From: Christensenella sp. UBA6406
GTDB taxonomy: Bacteria > Bacillota > Clostridia > Christensenellales > UBA1242
Direction of reading: 5' to 3'
Assembly (NCBI GenBank): GCA_002438625.1
Contig: DJPS01000043.1
Span: 1 to 28,378, forward strand
Length of the DNA stretch: 28,378 bases
Positions within the stretch are counted from its first letter, which is position 1. Every line of letters begins with the position of its first letter. Made by a program: the position numbers and the translations under genes. Below, piece after piece: positions 16,140 to 24,089 of the stretch. The notes beneath the pieces were generated by a model. The model saw only the letters and a program-made list of their open reading frames with translations. It made no database searches and had not been told where the DNA came from.

Positions 16140-16961
16140 TTATTTAATTTGCAATATTCTTTCTAATTTGGTTGTTAGGTTTACAAAGTCTTGTGTTGAA
16201 AGTTGTTCAGCACGAGTGGTTAGTGGGTGAGGGGCGATAAGGTCTGCAAGTTGTGGTGTGGATAGGTTAAAGGCTTGTTTTAGGTTGTTGTACAGGGTTT
16301 TGCGTCTCATTGCGAAACTTTTATGGACAAGAAGGGAAAATAAGTCTTCGTTACAATCATATTTATGTGTTATAGCAATTTGCACGATTGCACTGTCAAC
16401 ATTCGGTGGTGGGGTAAATAAATTGCGGTTTACAATGCGGGCAATTTTTGCGTTTGCATAGAAATCAATCATTATACTTAAAATGCCATAATCTTTTCCG
16501 CTTTTTGCAACAATTCTTTCTGCAACTTCTTTTTGCACCATTATGTTCAGACTTTTTAATTTCTTGCTATTTAGAAACTTAAAAATTATTGGTGTGGTGA
16601 TGTAATAGGGAAGATTTGCAACTAAATGATATGGCTTTGTAAATTGTTTTTCTATTTCTAGCAAATCTTTTTCCATAATGTCGTCAAAATTTAGCGTTAC
16701 ATTTGGGCAGTCTTTTAGTGTTTCGCTTAAAATGTCTTTTAGGCGTTTGTCTATCTCGTATGTTACAACTTTATGCACCTTTTTAGAGATTGCTTGCGTT
16801 AGTGTCCCCGCACCTGTGCCAATTTCTAGCACTTCATCAGTTGACAAAAGATTGCAATCTGCAATTATTGCGTTTAAAAGATTTGTGTCTGTTATAAAAT
16901 TTTGACCAAACTTTTTTGCAAATTCAAAATTGTTTTCCTTTAATAATTTTGTTACTTCCAT
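16140..16961 (-). CDS. rsmA: 16S rRNA dimethyladenosine transferase RsmA (KsgA)
   Basis: RsmA uses S-adenosylmethionine to dimethylate two adjacent adenosines (A1518 and A1519, E. coli numbering) in helix 45 of 16S rRNA during 30S maturation. The 273-residue protein has FGQNF (residues 18-22), the SAM-binding EIGTGAGTLT (46-55), the catalytic NLPYYITTP (116-124) and FTPPPNVDSAI, with the usual small C-terminal helical domain. The ATG has AAGGGA about 13 bases upstream. It follows tatD on the same strand with a gap of 133 bases; in many Firmicutes tatD, rnmV and rsmA are consecutive, and here the ribonuclease M5 gene is missing from the gap. Stop TAA. Confidence 0.97.
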   Translation of the reverse strand: MEVTKLLKENNFEFAKKFGQNFITDTNLLNAIIADCNLLSTDEVLEIGTGAGTLTQAISKKVHKVVTYEIDKRLKDILSETLKDCPNVTLNFDDIMEKDLLEIEKQFTKPYHLVANLPYYITTPIIFKFLNSKKLKSLNIMVQKEVAERIVAKSGKDYGILSIMIDFYANAKIARIVNRNLFTPPPNVDSAIVQIAITHKYDCNEDLFSLLVHKSFAMRRKTLYNNLKQAFNLSTPQLADLIAPHPLTTRAEQLSTQDFVNLTTKLERILQIK

Positions 16962-17094
16962 TTTGTTTTACTTGTCCCTTATCTTATTTGTTTTTTTATC
17001 ATTATTCCACTTATGTTTAATAATTAGGATTATAATCAATTAAAAATATTTAATTTGCCTTTTCTTTTGATTGATTTATTTTATAATTCAATTT

Positions 17095-17853
17095 TTAATT
17101 TTTCAAATTGAATAATTTAAAAACATTTTCCGTTGTTTTATCATAAACATTTGCAACATTTGTTTCAAGAATGTCCGCTATTTTTTGTGCAACTATTGTA
17201 ACATTGTATGGTTCATTTTCTTCGCCTCTGTGTGGCTCTGGGGTTAGATAAGGGGAGTCGGTTTCAAGCACAATGTGGTTTAGCCCAACTGTTTTAACTA
17301 CATTTCTTATCTTTTCCGCATTTTTAAATGTTACAACACCGCCAATGCCCAATAGGTAACCTAATTTTATGTATTCTTGTGCTGTTTCTACGCTACCACT
17401 GAAACAATGGATAATGCCTTTTAATCCATTATATTTTTTTAAAATGTCAAGAGTGTCTTGCGTTGCTTCTCTTGTGTGAATATTTACGGGCTTGCCATAT
17501 TTTACTGCTAAGTCAAGTTGCTTTATAAAAACTTCTTTTTGCTTTTCCCTGTCTGAAAAATCATAGTAATAATCTAAGCCTATTTCGCCAACCGCTGTGG
17601 CATCTTTTATCAATTCTTCTAGTCTTTCAAATTTTTCTTTTGTCATTTCATCTGCCATATGTGGATGTACCCCTGTAACAGGGTAGGCGTTTGCATATAA
17701 AGCGCAGGTGCTTGCCACAATTTCTGCATCTTTTAAGCTTGTGCTTATTGCAAAAATTTTGTTTCCGCCACGCTTAAAAAAGTTTTCTATAACTTCCTTT
17801 GGCGTTTTTGTTATTTTTTCATCAACTAAATGTGCGTGCGTGTCAATTATCAT
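17095..17853 (-). CDS. tatD: TatD family metal-dependent DNase
   Basis: TatD proteins are TIM-barrel hydrolases with 3'-5' exonuclease activity on DNA, and possibly other substrates. The 252-residue protein has THAH at the N-terminus (His6, His8), GEIGLDYYYD with Glu90, NIHTRE with His126, IIHCFSG with His149, and LETDSPYL with Asp199, so all metal ligands are present. The start MIIDTHAH is fixed by the family, although the nearest AAAAGGAT lies unusually far upstream (about 16 bases). It is divergent from spmA and probably co-transcribed with rsmA. Stop TAA. Confidence 0.96.
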   Translation of the reverse strand: MIIDTHAHLVDEKITKTPKEVIENFFKRGGNKIFAISTSLKDAEIVASTCALYANAYPVTGVHPHMADEMTKEKFERLEELIKDATAVGEIGLDYYYDFSDREKQKEVFIKQLDLAVKYGKPVNIHTREATQDTLDILKKYNGLKGIIHCFSGSVETAQEYIKLGYLLGIGGVVTFKNAEKIRNVVKTVGLNHIVLETDSPYLTPEPHRGEENEPYNVTIVAQKIADILETNVANVYDKTTENVFKLFNLKN

Positions 17854-18068
17854 TTTTATTTTATGTTTTATCCTTTTAATTAAATTATTATTCTATTATT
17901 TTTTTACTTTATTAATTGTTTTTTCATTTTGAAAAAGTAATGCTAAATAAAGCAATACTAAATAAAATTATTTTGGTGTTTCTATTGAACAAGCAAGTTT
18001 TTATGCTTGCATAAACTCCCTTTATTATATCATATCATATATTATAATGTCAAAGGGAAAAATTAAAT

Positions 18069-18812
18069 ATGAATTTTTTGTGGACTATTTTAGTCTGTGC
18101 TAGTATTGTGCTTTTTTTGTTTAGTGACCCTAATTTACTTTTATCTACTGCAACGGCATCTATTTATGATTCGCTTAAATTATGTTTTACACTTGCGGGT
18201 ATTTACATTTTTTGGATGGGCATTATAAGCATTATTGAAGAAAGTGGGTTGGCGGACAAGTTATCAAAGTTATTAACACCTTTTATATTCTTTTTGTTTG
18301 GAAACATTGGCAAGGAATCAAGCGAGTTGATTGCCATAAATATGTCCGCAAATATTTTGGGTCTAGGCAATGCTAGTTTGCCTGTGGGGCTTAAGGCAAT
18401 GAATAAGTTAAATGAAGAAAGAATGAAAAATGAAAAACGGCTAAATGAATTTGTGCAAAATTCTTGTGTTGAAAATTGTGGGGATAAATTAAATAAGAAT
18501 AAACGCAAAAAAAATTTATTTGACTTTTTTAAAAAGGATAAAAGCAATTCAAAAGATATAGTAAAAGAAAAGGGTGGACAAGCAACAAAGGCAATGATAA
18601 TGTTATTTGCAATAAATTGTTGTTCAATTCAAATTTTGCCAAGCACTATTATTTTAATGAGAAGTGAAAATGGAAGCAGGGCAAGTGGTGATGTGATTTT
18701 GCCCATCATCATTGTAAGTGTTGTTTGTTTTGCTTTAACAATTTTGTTTGTAAAGTTGCTTTTTAAAGATGGGTTTAAAGATGAAAGAAGTGGGCAATAT
18801 ATTGGAAAATAA
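18069..18812 (+). CDS. spmA: Spore maturation protein A (nucleoside-recognition/Gate domain), with insertion
   Basis: SpmA is a membrane protein that, with SpmB, is needed for full dehydration of the spore core in Bacillus subtilis. The 247-residue protein has an N-terminal membrane segment, a second around residues 38-60, the ANILGLGNASLPVGLKAM segment typical of SpmA, and C-terminal membrane helices from about 175 with INCCSIQILPSTIILMR. It is about 50 residues longer than the B. subtilis protein because a very basic, hydrophilic stretch (about 118-170) is inserted after the conserved central segment, in what is probably a cytoplasmic loop. The ATG has AAAGGGA eleven bases upstream. spmB follows 81 bases later. 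Promoter not clear; a sporulation sigma factor is expected. Confidence 0.93.
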   Translation: MNFLWTILVCASIVLFLFSDPNLLLSTATASIYDSLKLCFTLAGIYIFWMGIISIIEESGLADKLSKLLTPFIFFLFGNIGKESSELIAINMSANILGLGNASLPVGLKAMNKLNEERMKNEKRLNEFVQNSCVENCGDKLNKNKRKKNLFDFFKKDKSNSKDIVKEKGGQATKAMIMLFAINCCSIQILPSTIILMRSENGSRASGDVILPIIIVSVVCFALTILFVKLLFKDGFKDERSGQYIGK

Positions 18813-18893
18813 AATGAAGTCAATTTAAGAAATGAGCATTTAATGGTTGGTTGATATAGCAGGGCAATTATGTAAGTGGGGTGTGGTGCGAAA

Positions 18894-19400
18894 ATGAGTG
18901 CATATGTTATGCCAATTATTATTTTGGCAATTTTGGTTTATGCGTGGGTAAAGCGGGTTAATGCATATGATAGTTTTTGCAAAGGAGCAAAGGCGGGTTT
19001 TAATTTAGTTATAGATATAATGCCTTACATATGTGCAATTATGCTTCTAGTCGCTTTAATGCGTTATAGTGGTGTGGGCGAATATGTTATAAAAGCGGTG
19101 GCACCTGTTCTATCTTTTTGTGGTGTCCCTACCGAGCTTACTGAGTTTGTCATTTTGCGACCATTCACGGGTAGTGGAAGTTTAGCATTGTTGCAAGATA
19201 TCATAAATCATTTTGGTGCAGATAGCAAACCCGCAAGAATTGCTTGTGTTATTATGGGGTCAAGCGAAACAGTGCTTTTTGTAAGTGCACTTTATTTTGC
19301 TAATTTATCCGTCAAAAATGTGGGAAAAGCAATAGTTTTAATGCTAGTCATAAGTTTTTTAGGTGTACTTTTATCTTCACTTATATGTTCTTATATTTAA
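18894..19400 (+). CDS. spmB: Spore maturation protein B
   Basis: Partner of SpmA in spore core dehydration; an integral membrane protein with a nucleoside-recognition (Gate) domain. I choose ATG 18894 (168 residues), because the frame upstream adds only six residues from a GTG at 18876 that directly follows a stop codon; the G-rich stretch between them may serve as the ribosome binding site. Visible features are several hydrophobic helices and the conserved block RPFTGSGSLALLQDI, then MGSSETVLFVSALYF, the signature of SpmB. It forms a two-gene unit with spmA. No terminator is seen before the structured G+C-rich island that follows. Stop TAA. Confidence 0.93.
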   Translation: MSAYVMPIIILAILVYAWVKRVNAYDSFCKGAKAGFNLVIDIMPYICAIMLLVALMRYSGVGEYVIKAVAPVLSFCGVPTELTEFVILRPFTGSGSLALLQDIINHFGADSKPARIACVIMGSSETVLFVSALYFANLSVKNVGKAIVLMLVISFLGVLLSSLICSYI

Positions 19401-19467
19401 ACACGTAGCACGAATTAACGCAATGCAATTATATAAGCGGAATCGCTTACGCTAAAAATGGATCAAG

Positions 19468-19546
19468 TTGCCGTTGAAATTGCTTAAAAGCAATTTGGCT
19501 TGCAAATAGCAAGCAAGCCCTTTGCTCAAAAGCAAAGCAACGGCAA
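19468..19546. repeat. Perfect four-way-junction (cloverleaf) inverted-repeat structure
   Basis: Four perfectly paired stems meet with no unpaired base at the junction. The outer stem is TTGCCGTTG (19468-19476) with CAACGGCAA (19538-19546), 9 bp. Arm 1 is AAATTGCT/AGCAATTT (19477-19496, loop TAAA). Arm 2 is GGCTTGC/GCAAGCC (19497-19519, 9-base loop). Arm 3 is CTTTGCT/AGCAAAG (19520-19537, loop CAAA). It is not a tRNA: it lacks the T and anticodon arm sequences. A further hairpin TAAGCG/CGCTTA sits just upstream (19434-19449). It could be a DNA cruciform, the end of a repeat element, or a structured RNA. Confidence 0.75.
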
Positions 19547-19549
19547 TTA

Positions 19550-20110
19550 AGTGGGGTGCGGAAACACCGCAACCGCAAGCCCGCCCCGCAAATAAATTTG
19601 CGTGCCCGCCTGTGCTTGTCCGTGCCAGCGTTTCCGCCCCCACAAAACTCGCTCCGCTCACGACCGCTCTCGCACAGGGTAGGCAAGCCCCGCTCACGCT
19701 CGCTTGCCCCTTCGCTTTCGCTAACCGTTCGCTCCGCTCGCTCTTTAGCCCGCATCCAACTTCACCCAAAAGCCAAAGCAACCCTTTAAACGCACCCACA
19801 GTCGTTCCCAAAGTAGAACCGCAGTGCTCCACTCTCCGCATTGCTTAAATAAATATAGAATAGAAGCGAAATCGCAAAAAGCAAGTTTTTGCTTAAAATA
19901 AATAGATATTTAAAGCAGAACCGCTCCGCTAAGAATGATTGAAAGGGTTGCTCGCCCCAAGTGCGGATAAAGGCGAATCCTAGCCCTCATACACGCCCGT
20001 CTGCGTTTCACACACTCAACAACTCACACACGCCACTAAAACCCAATCGCCTTTGCCATTACACTTGACTGCTCGCTCAACCCGTTTTTGCCTAGCGTTC
20101 ATTTCCTACA
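19550..20110 (-). repeat. G+C-rich, hairpin-dense non-coding island B
   Basis: Composition changes abruptly from A+T-rich to clearly G+C-rich, C-rich on plus and G-rich on minus, with recurring CGCT, TCGCT and CCGCTC words. Open frames exist on both strands (for example 19452-19841 minus) but are low-complexity, lack ribosome binding sites and overlap one another, so I call none. Hairpins include TGCGG/CCGCA (19557-19571), CGCAAAT/ATTTGCG (19587-19602), GGCAAGC/GCTTGCC (19682-19708) and, in an A+T-richer break, GCAAAAA/TTTTTGC (19874-19892). The complement resembles island A at 905-1108, including a 14-base identity (19723-19736). Confidence 0.55.
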
Positions 20111-20203
20111 ATAAAACCATTAAGCAGAAAGCTCTAAACAAAGCAAAATTAGGTTAAAAAACTTAATAAAAAATATAAATTAATTAAGTCAAATTCACAA
20201 AAA

Positions 20204-20236
20204 CTTATCCACTTTTTATGAGAGGATGTGGATAAG
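20204..20236. promoter_or_regulatory. Pair of inverted DnaA-box-like sites
   Basis: TTATCCACT on plus (20205-20213, one mismatch to the DnaA box consensus TTATCCACA) and a perfect TTATCCACA on minus (20235-20227). They lie head-to-head with 13 bases between them in A+T-rich DNA, and form a 9-bp inverted repeat (20204-20212 with 20228-20236) that could also act as a simple hairpin or operator. Confidence 0.5.
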
Positions 20237-20348
20237 ATGAAAAGACAAAAATTGCAAAAGTTGTACAAAAATGGAGGATGAAACACTAAAAAAGGGTAGA
20301 AAATTAAAAATTTTGCAACTTTTTCAAAAAAGAGCCGAAAATGCTTGA

Positions 20349-21011
20349 CAAAAGGCGGGGGACAAGATTTTGGAAGTTGGTGCAGGAACAGGAAGATATT
20401 CTTTGCACTACGCTGAAAAAGGTTTTAATGTTACTGCTATTGAATTTATTGAGCATAATTTGGATGTGCTTAAATCGCACGTAAAAGATGGAATGAAGAT
20501 AAAGGCAGAGCAAGGGGATGCGGTTGACTTGTCTAGGTTTGATGATAATGTTTTTGATGTTACGCTAGTGCTAGGTCCGCTTTATCATTTATATAGTGAG
20601 GATGAGCAAAGAAAAGCAATAAGTGAAGCAATTAGGGTTACGAAAAGTGGTGGAGTGATTATGATTGCGTATATACCAAATGATAGTGTAATGATTAATT
20701 GGGGTCTTGGCGAAAATATTATAAAAGGTAAGGGCATTGAGTTTGATGAAAATTTTAGGTTCTTTAATAATGAAAATAATATTTTTGCAACTTTTTGCAT
20801 AAGTGAATTTATGCATATGATGAATGGTTTTAAAGTAAAATATTTGCACAATGTTGCAACTGATGGATTTTCTGCGTGCCTTAAAGATAAAGTTAATGAA
20901 CTAACAGATGAGCAGTTTAAAGAATGGGTTAGATATCATTTATCAGTTTGCGAAAGAGAAGATATGTGTGGGGTTAGTGCTCATATGTTGTACATATGTA
21001 AAAAAGAATAA
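20349..21011 (+). pseudogene. Class I SAM-dependent methyltransferase, 5'-broken
   Basis: From 20349 the frame encodes KAGDKILEVGAGTGRYS, the first strand and SAM-binding loop of a class I methyltransferase. It then shows VTAIEF (strand 2 acid), EQGDAVDL, VTLVLGPLYHLY (motif IV) and AIRVTKSGGVIMI (strand 5), and runs intact to TAA at 21011. The N-terminal 30-60 residues expected of this family are absent: a TGA (20346-20348) stops the frame just before, and the only start inside is a TTG at 20370 that would cut the first strand. In the next frame upstream the codons read KMLDK, so one lost A in the AAAA run near 20350-20353 would rejoin KMLDKKAGDKILEV. I read it as a frameshifted or truncated gene, though translation from TTG cannot be excluded. 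Target unknown. Confidence 0.65.
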
Positions 21012-21129
21012 TTTTAAGTGATAATTATGTATCTTTTTTTGATGAATGTATCAAAATTGCTTTATTAAAATAAATATTTTTGCCTTTTAAAAATATTTTA
21101 ATTGCTTTATAAAAATTTCATTTGTAAAG

Positions 21130-21158
21130 TTGACATTTTTTGCATAATATAGTAATAT
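21130..21158 (+). promoter_or_regulatory. Promoter of the SPFH/zinc-ribbon cluster
   Basis: Perfect TTGACA (21130-21135), 17 bases, TAATAT (21153-21158); the leader is about 80 bases. Confidence 0.6.
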
Positions 21159-21246
21159 ATTATGTGAAGTAGAGAATTAACCAATATTGATTATATTGAA
21201 TAGTTATTCAAATTGAATTTTTAATTATGGCTTTTAGGAGAAGATT

Positions 21247-22386
21247 ATGGGATTATTTAGTTTTATAAAGAAACAGTTGCTTGAAGTTATACAGTGTAAA
21301 GATATTGATAAAGATACCATTGTAAGCAGATTTAAGTTAAAAGATAGAGAAGAAATAATGAATAGTTCAACATTAATTGTTGGGCCAACTCAAACTGCAA
21401 TTTTTGTGCATAAGGGTCAAGTGTGTGATATATTTGGACCTGGTACATATAAACTTGCAACAGAGAATATACCATTCATTACTAAGATTTTATCATTGCC
21501 AACTGGTGGAAACTCACCTATTGATGCTGATATTTATTTCATTAATATGCAACAATTTTTGGGTAACAAGTGGGGCACACAAAATCCAATAATGATGAGA
21601 GATGCCGATTTTGGCACAATTAGATTAAGAGGTTTTGGTGTTTACTCATTTAAGGTTGAAAATCCTAAATTGTTTATGACTGAAATGTTTGGTCAAAATC
21701 AAGTTTACAAAGTTGCGGATGTAGAATCTCAAATTAGACCTATGCTTATTCAATCAATGACTGATGCGATTGCTGAAAGTAAAATTTCTGCACTAGATTT
21801 GGCATCTAATTATAATGAATTTTCTGGTTCTATTTTGGAATGTTCTAAGGAGAAATTTGGTAAGTTTGGTTTAAAACTTTGCACGGTTGTAATTGAAAAC
21901 TTATCATTGCCAGAAGAAGTTGAAAAAGCCCTTGATGAAAGAACAAAACTTGGTGTATTGGAAGATAAGATGGGAACATACACACAATATCAAGCAGCGA
22001 ATGCTATGCGAGATGCGGCACAAAATGAAGGCGGTGGCAATATGGCTGGCATTGGCGTTGGCTTAGGTGCGGGTGCTGCCATTGGTAACATTTTTGGGCA
22101 AAATCTTGCCACATCTAATCCGCAAGGCGTTGGCTTATCTGCTAAATCAAATCAAATTGAATGCTCTAAGTGCGGTGCTAAGATGAATGCTAATGCTAAA
22201 TTCTGTCCAGAGTGTGGGGCTAAGCAAGGCAATTCTTGTGCTAAGTGTGGGGCGACTCTTGCTAAGGGTGCAAAGTTCTGCCCTGAATGTGGTGCACCAA
22301 CTGGAAAAGTTTGCAAGAAGTGTGGTAAGGTTGTAGGGGATAAGACAAAGTTTTGCCCTGAATGCGGAGAAAAAATAGATGAATAA
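21247..22386 (+). CDS. ydjI: SPFH-domain protein with C-terminal zinc ribbons (YdjI-like)
   Basis: A 379-residue protein. The N-terminal two thirds form an SPFH/band-7-like domain of the kind found in B. subtilis YdjI: TLIVGPTQTAIFVHKGQV, the IFGPGTYKL turn, and the DFGTIRLRGFGVYSFKV strands, then a helical stretch with LDERTKLGVLEDK. A Gly/Ala-rich linker (about 260-300) leads to three CxxCG...FCPECG zinc ribbons from Cys306 to the end. There is no transmembrane helix, so membrane attachment probably needs a partner. The ATG follows AGGAGA. The next gene starts inside its last codons (ATGAATAATGG, 8-base overlap), so the two are translationally coupled. In Bacillus the ydj genes lie beside pspA and act in envelope stress; no pspA lies in this window. 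Confidence 0.9.
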   Translation: MGLFSFIKKQLLEVIQCKDIDKDTIVSRFKLKDREEIMNSSTLIVGPTQTAIFVHKGQVCDIFGPGTYKLATENIPFITKILSLPTGGNSPIDADIYFINMQQFLGNKWGTQNPIMMRDADFGTIRLRGFGVYSFKVENPKLFMTEMFGQNQVYKVADVESQIRPMLIQSMTDAIAESKISALDLASNYNEFSGSILECSKEKFGKFGLKLCTVVIENLSLPEEVEKALDERTKLGVLEDKMGTYTQYQAANAMRDAAQNEGGGNMAGIGVGLGAGAAIGNIFGQNLATSNPQGVGLSAKSNQIECSKCGAKMNANAKFCPECGAKQGNSCAKCGATLAKGAKFCPECGAPTGKVCKKCGKVVGDKTKFCPECGEKIDE

Positions 22387-23440
22387 TGGTGTTAAGTTAG
22401 AAACCATTGATGGAAAGTGTGAAAATTGCGGAAATAATTTAAAATATTCGCCTAATGATGGGGCGTTGAAATGCGAGAAGTGTGGGACAAAAGAAACGAT
22501 TGAATTTTCATCTAATAATGCAAAAATGCCTTATGATGATGTGAATGATGATGCGCTAATTGCGTGGCTACAAGAGCAAAAGTATATAAAGTGCAAAAGT
22601 TGTGGTTCTACGATTGAACTTAAAAATAATGAAATTTCTATTGATTGTCCTTATTGTGATAGTCAAAATATTGTTGTAGAAAAAGAGATTAAGGGTCTTT
22701 ATCCTAGTTCTATTGTTAGATTTGCCTTTGATAAGGCTCAGGCATCTATCAACTTTCAAAAACAAGTGAAAAAGAAGTTTATGGCACCTAGAAGTTTTAA
22801 GAAATTATTGCCAGAGAATAAGATTGAAGGATTTTATTTCCCTGCATTTAGTTTTGATGCAGATACATCTTCAACATATAAGGGTGTGCTTTATAGGTAT
22901 GAAACGCATGGAACAGGCGATAATAGGCATACAACAGTTGTTAGGTTTAACATTAAAGGTGATTTAGATTTTAAACATAGGAATGTGCTTGTGGAATCTA
23001 GTTCAAGGCTAACGCAGTTTGAACTTAAAAGTTTGTTGCCGTTTGATTTTTCGCTTAAAGCGGACTTTAAACCCGAATATATGCTTGGGTATAAAGTGGA
23101 GCAATATAACGAGCCATTTAGGAATGCGGTTTCAAAAAGTGCGGAAATTTGCAAAGAGCAGATTAGGAATGCTATTTTAAGCAAGTATTCTTATGATGGG
23201 GTTGATAAGTTGGATGTGCAATCTATATATAGCAATAAATGTTATGCCTATTGTATGATGCCCGTTTATACATTTGAGTTTATGTATAAGGATAAGAAAT
23301 ATATAACTTATATGAATGGGCAGACGGGAAAAGTTGGCAGTGGATTGCCTATATCTAAGGTAAAGGTTGCATTTGGGATAATCCTTAGTGTTTTAATTGT
23401 TTTAATCCCTATTTTGCTTGTGTTGTTTTTGGGCGAGTAG
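22379..23440 (+). CDS. Zinc-ribbon membrane protein (YdjG-like)
   Basis: A 353-residue protein with two zinc ribbons at the N-terminus: Cys14/Cys17 with Cys32/Cys35 (TFIIB-like) and Cys72/Cys75 with Cys90/Cys93. A long mixed alpha/beta central region (about 100-325) follows, containing FYFPAFSFDADTSSTYKG, and one strongly hydrophobic C-terminal helix (about 333-351) that should anchor it in the membrane. The gene overlaps the SPFH gene by 8 bases. By layout it corresponds to B. subtilis YdjG, which helps hold the SPFH partner at the membrane; I infer the same here. The third Bacillus member, YdjH, is not seen. Stop TAG. Confidence 0.85.
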   Translation: MNNGVKLETIDGKCENCGNNLKYSPNDGALKCEKCGTKETIEFSSNNAKMPYDDVNDDALIAWLQEQKYIKCKSCGSTIELKNNEISIDCPYCDSQNIVVEKEIKGLYPSSIVRFAFDKAQASINFQKQVKKKFMAPRSFKKLLPENKIEGFYFPAFSFDADTSSTYKGVLYRYETHGTGDNRHTTVVRFNIKGDLDFKHRNVLVESSSRLTQFELKSLLPFDFSLKADFKPEYMLGYKVEQYNEPFRNAVSKSAEICKEQIRNAILSKYSYDGVDKLDVQSIYSNKCYAYCMMPVYTFEFMYKDKKYITYMNGQTGKVGSGLPISKVKVAFGIILSVLIVLIPILLVLFLGE

Positions 23441-23561
23441 AGTGGACTTTTAGTTGAGTTTGGTGGATTTAATTGCCTAAAAAATAGAATAAGTGAAAAT
23501 GTGATTGTATAAGAATAATTGAGTAATTATTTAAAATTAAGTTTTATAGAAGGAGTTTGCT

Positions 23562-23996
23562 ATGAATAAAATTGAAAAGGGGAAAACAGCCTTAATTGTT
23601 TTGGGCATTATAAGTTTAGTTTGTAGTTTAGTGTTTTTGGTGCTTGGCATTGTTATGGTATCAACTTGCAGTGCGGAAGATAGTGTAAATATTGTTAAAC
23701 TTGTGTTTGGTATCATATTTATTGTGTTGTTTATTCCGCTTGTTATTTTTGGAATATATTTTACTTGGGTTGGCGGTGCATTAAGGGCAACAAAAGGTTC
23801 TATTGCAGAAGACAATTTAGGCAAAGGCACAGTTAATAAAGCACTTTGCAACAACTGCGGAAGCGAATTGCACGGTGAAAAATGTTGTCCAAATTGCGGA
23901 AGGTCAGTTGAAGATAAAGTGATTTGTGCGGATTGCGGTGCGGAAAATTCATTCGATAATTCACATTGCAAAAACTGTGGTAAAGAATTAAGATAG
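23562..23996 (+). CDS. Small membrane protein with two C-terminal zinc ribbons
   Basis: A 144-residue protein with two transmembrane helices (about residues 9-32 and 45-70, both very hydrophobic) and a short linker. A double zinc ribbon follows: CNNCG...CCPNCG and CADCG...HCKNCG. The ATG has a strong AGAAGGAG site seven bases upstream. It lies 121 bases after the YdjG-like gene on the same strand, with no terminator between, and a terminator directly after it, so it probably belongs to the same transcription unit. Function unknown; it shares the zinc-ribbon theme of its neighbours. Stop TAG. Confidence 0.8.
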   Translation: MNKIEKGKTALIVLGIISLVCSLVFLVLGIVMVSTCSAEDSVNIVKLVFGIIFIVLFIPLVIFGIYFTWVGGALRATKGSIAEDNLGKGTVNKALCNNCGSELHGEKCCPNCGRSVEDKVICADCGAENSFDNSHCKNCGKELR

Positions 23997-24020
23997 ATAA
24001 ATAAAAGTTATAAAATTAAA

Positions 24021-24058
24021 AAATATGGATATATCATAAAGGTTATCCATATTTTTTT
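24021..24058 (+). terminator. Rho-independent terminator of the SPFH/zinc-ribbon cluster
   Basis: A perfect 11-bp stem (AAATATGGATA at 24021-24031 with TATCCATATTT at 24044-24054), a 12-base loop and T residues to 24058. Confidence 0.88.
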
Positions 24059-24089
24059 GTGCGTTTAAAAAATTATCTAATTTGATTTA

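Noticed and set aside
19452..19848. Several overlapping frames in island B on both strands
   Set aside because: They overlap each other and the hairpins and owe their length to the G+C-rich, stop-poor composition.
20346..20348. In-frame TGA as selenocysteine or reassigned codon in the methyltransferase
   Set aside because: No selenocysteine insertion structure is evident, tryptophan is encoded by TGG throughout, and a one-base frameshift explains the break better.
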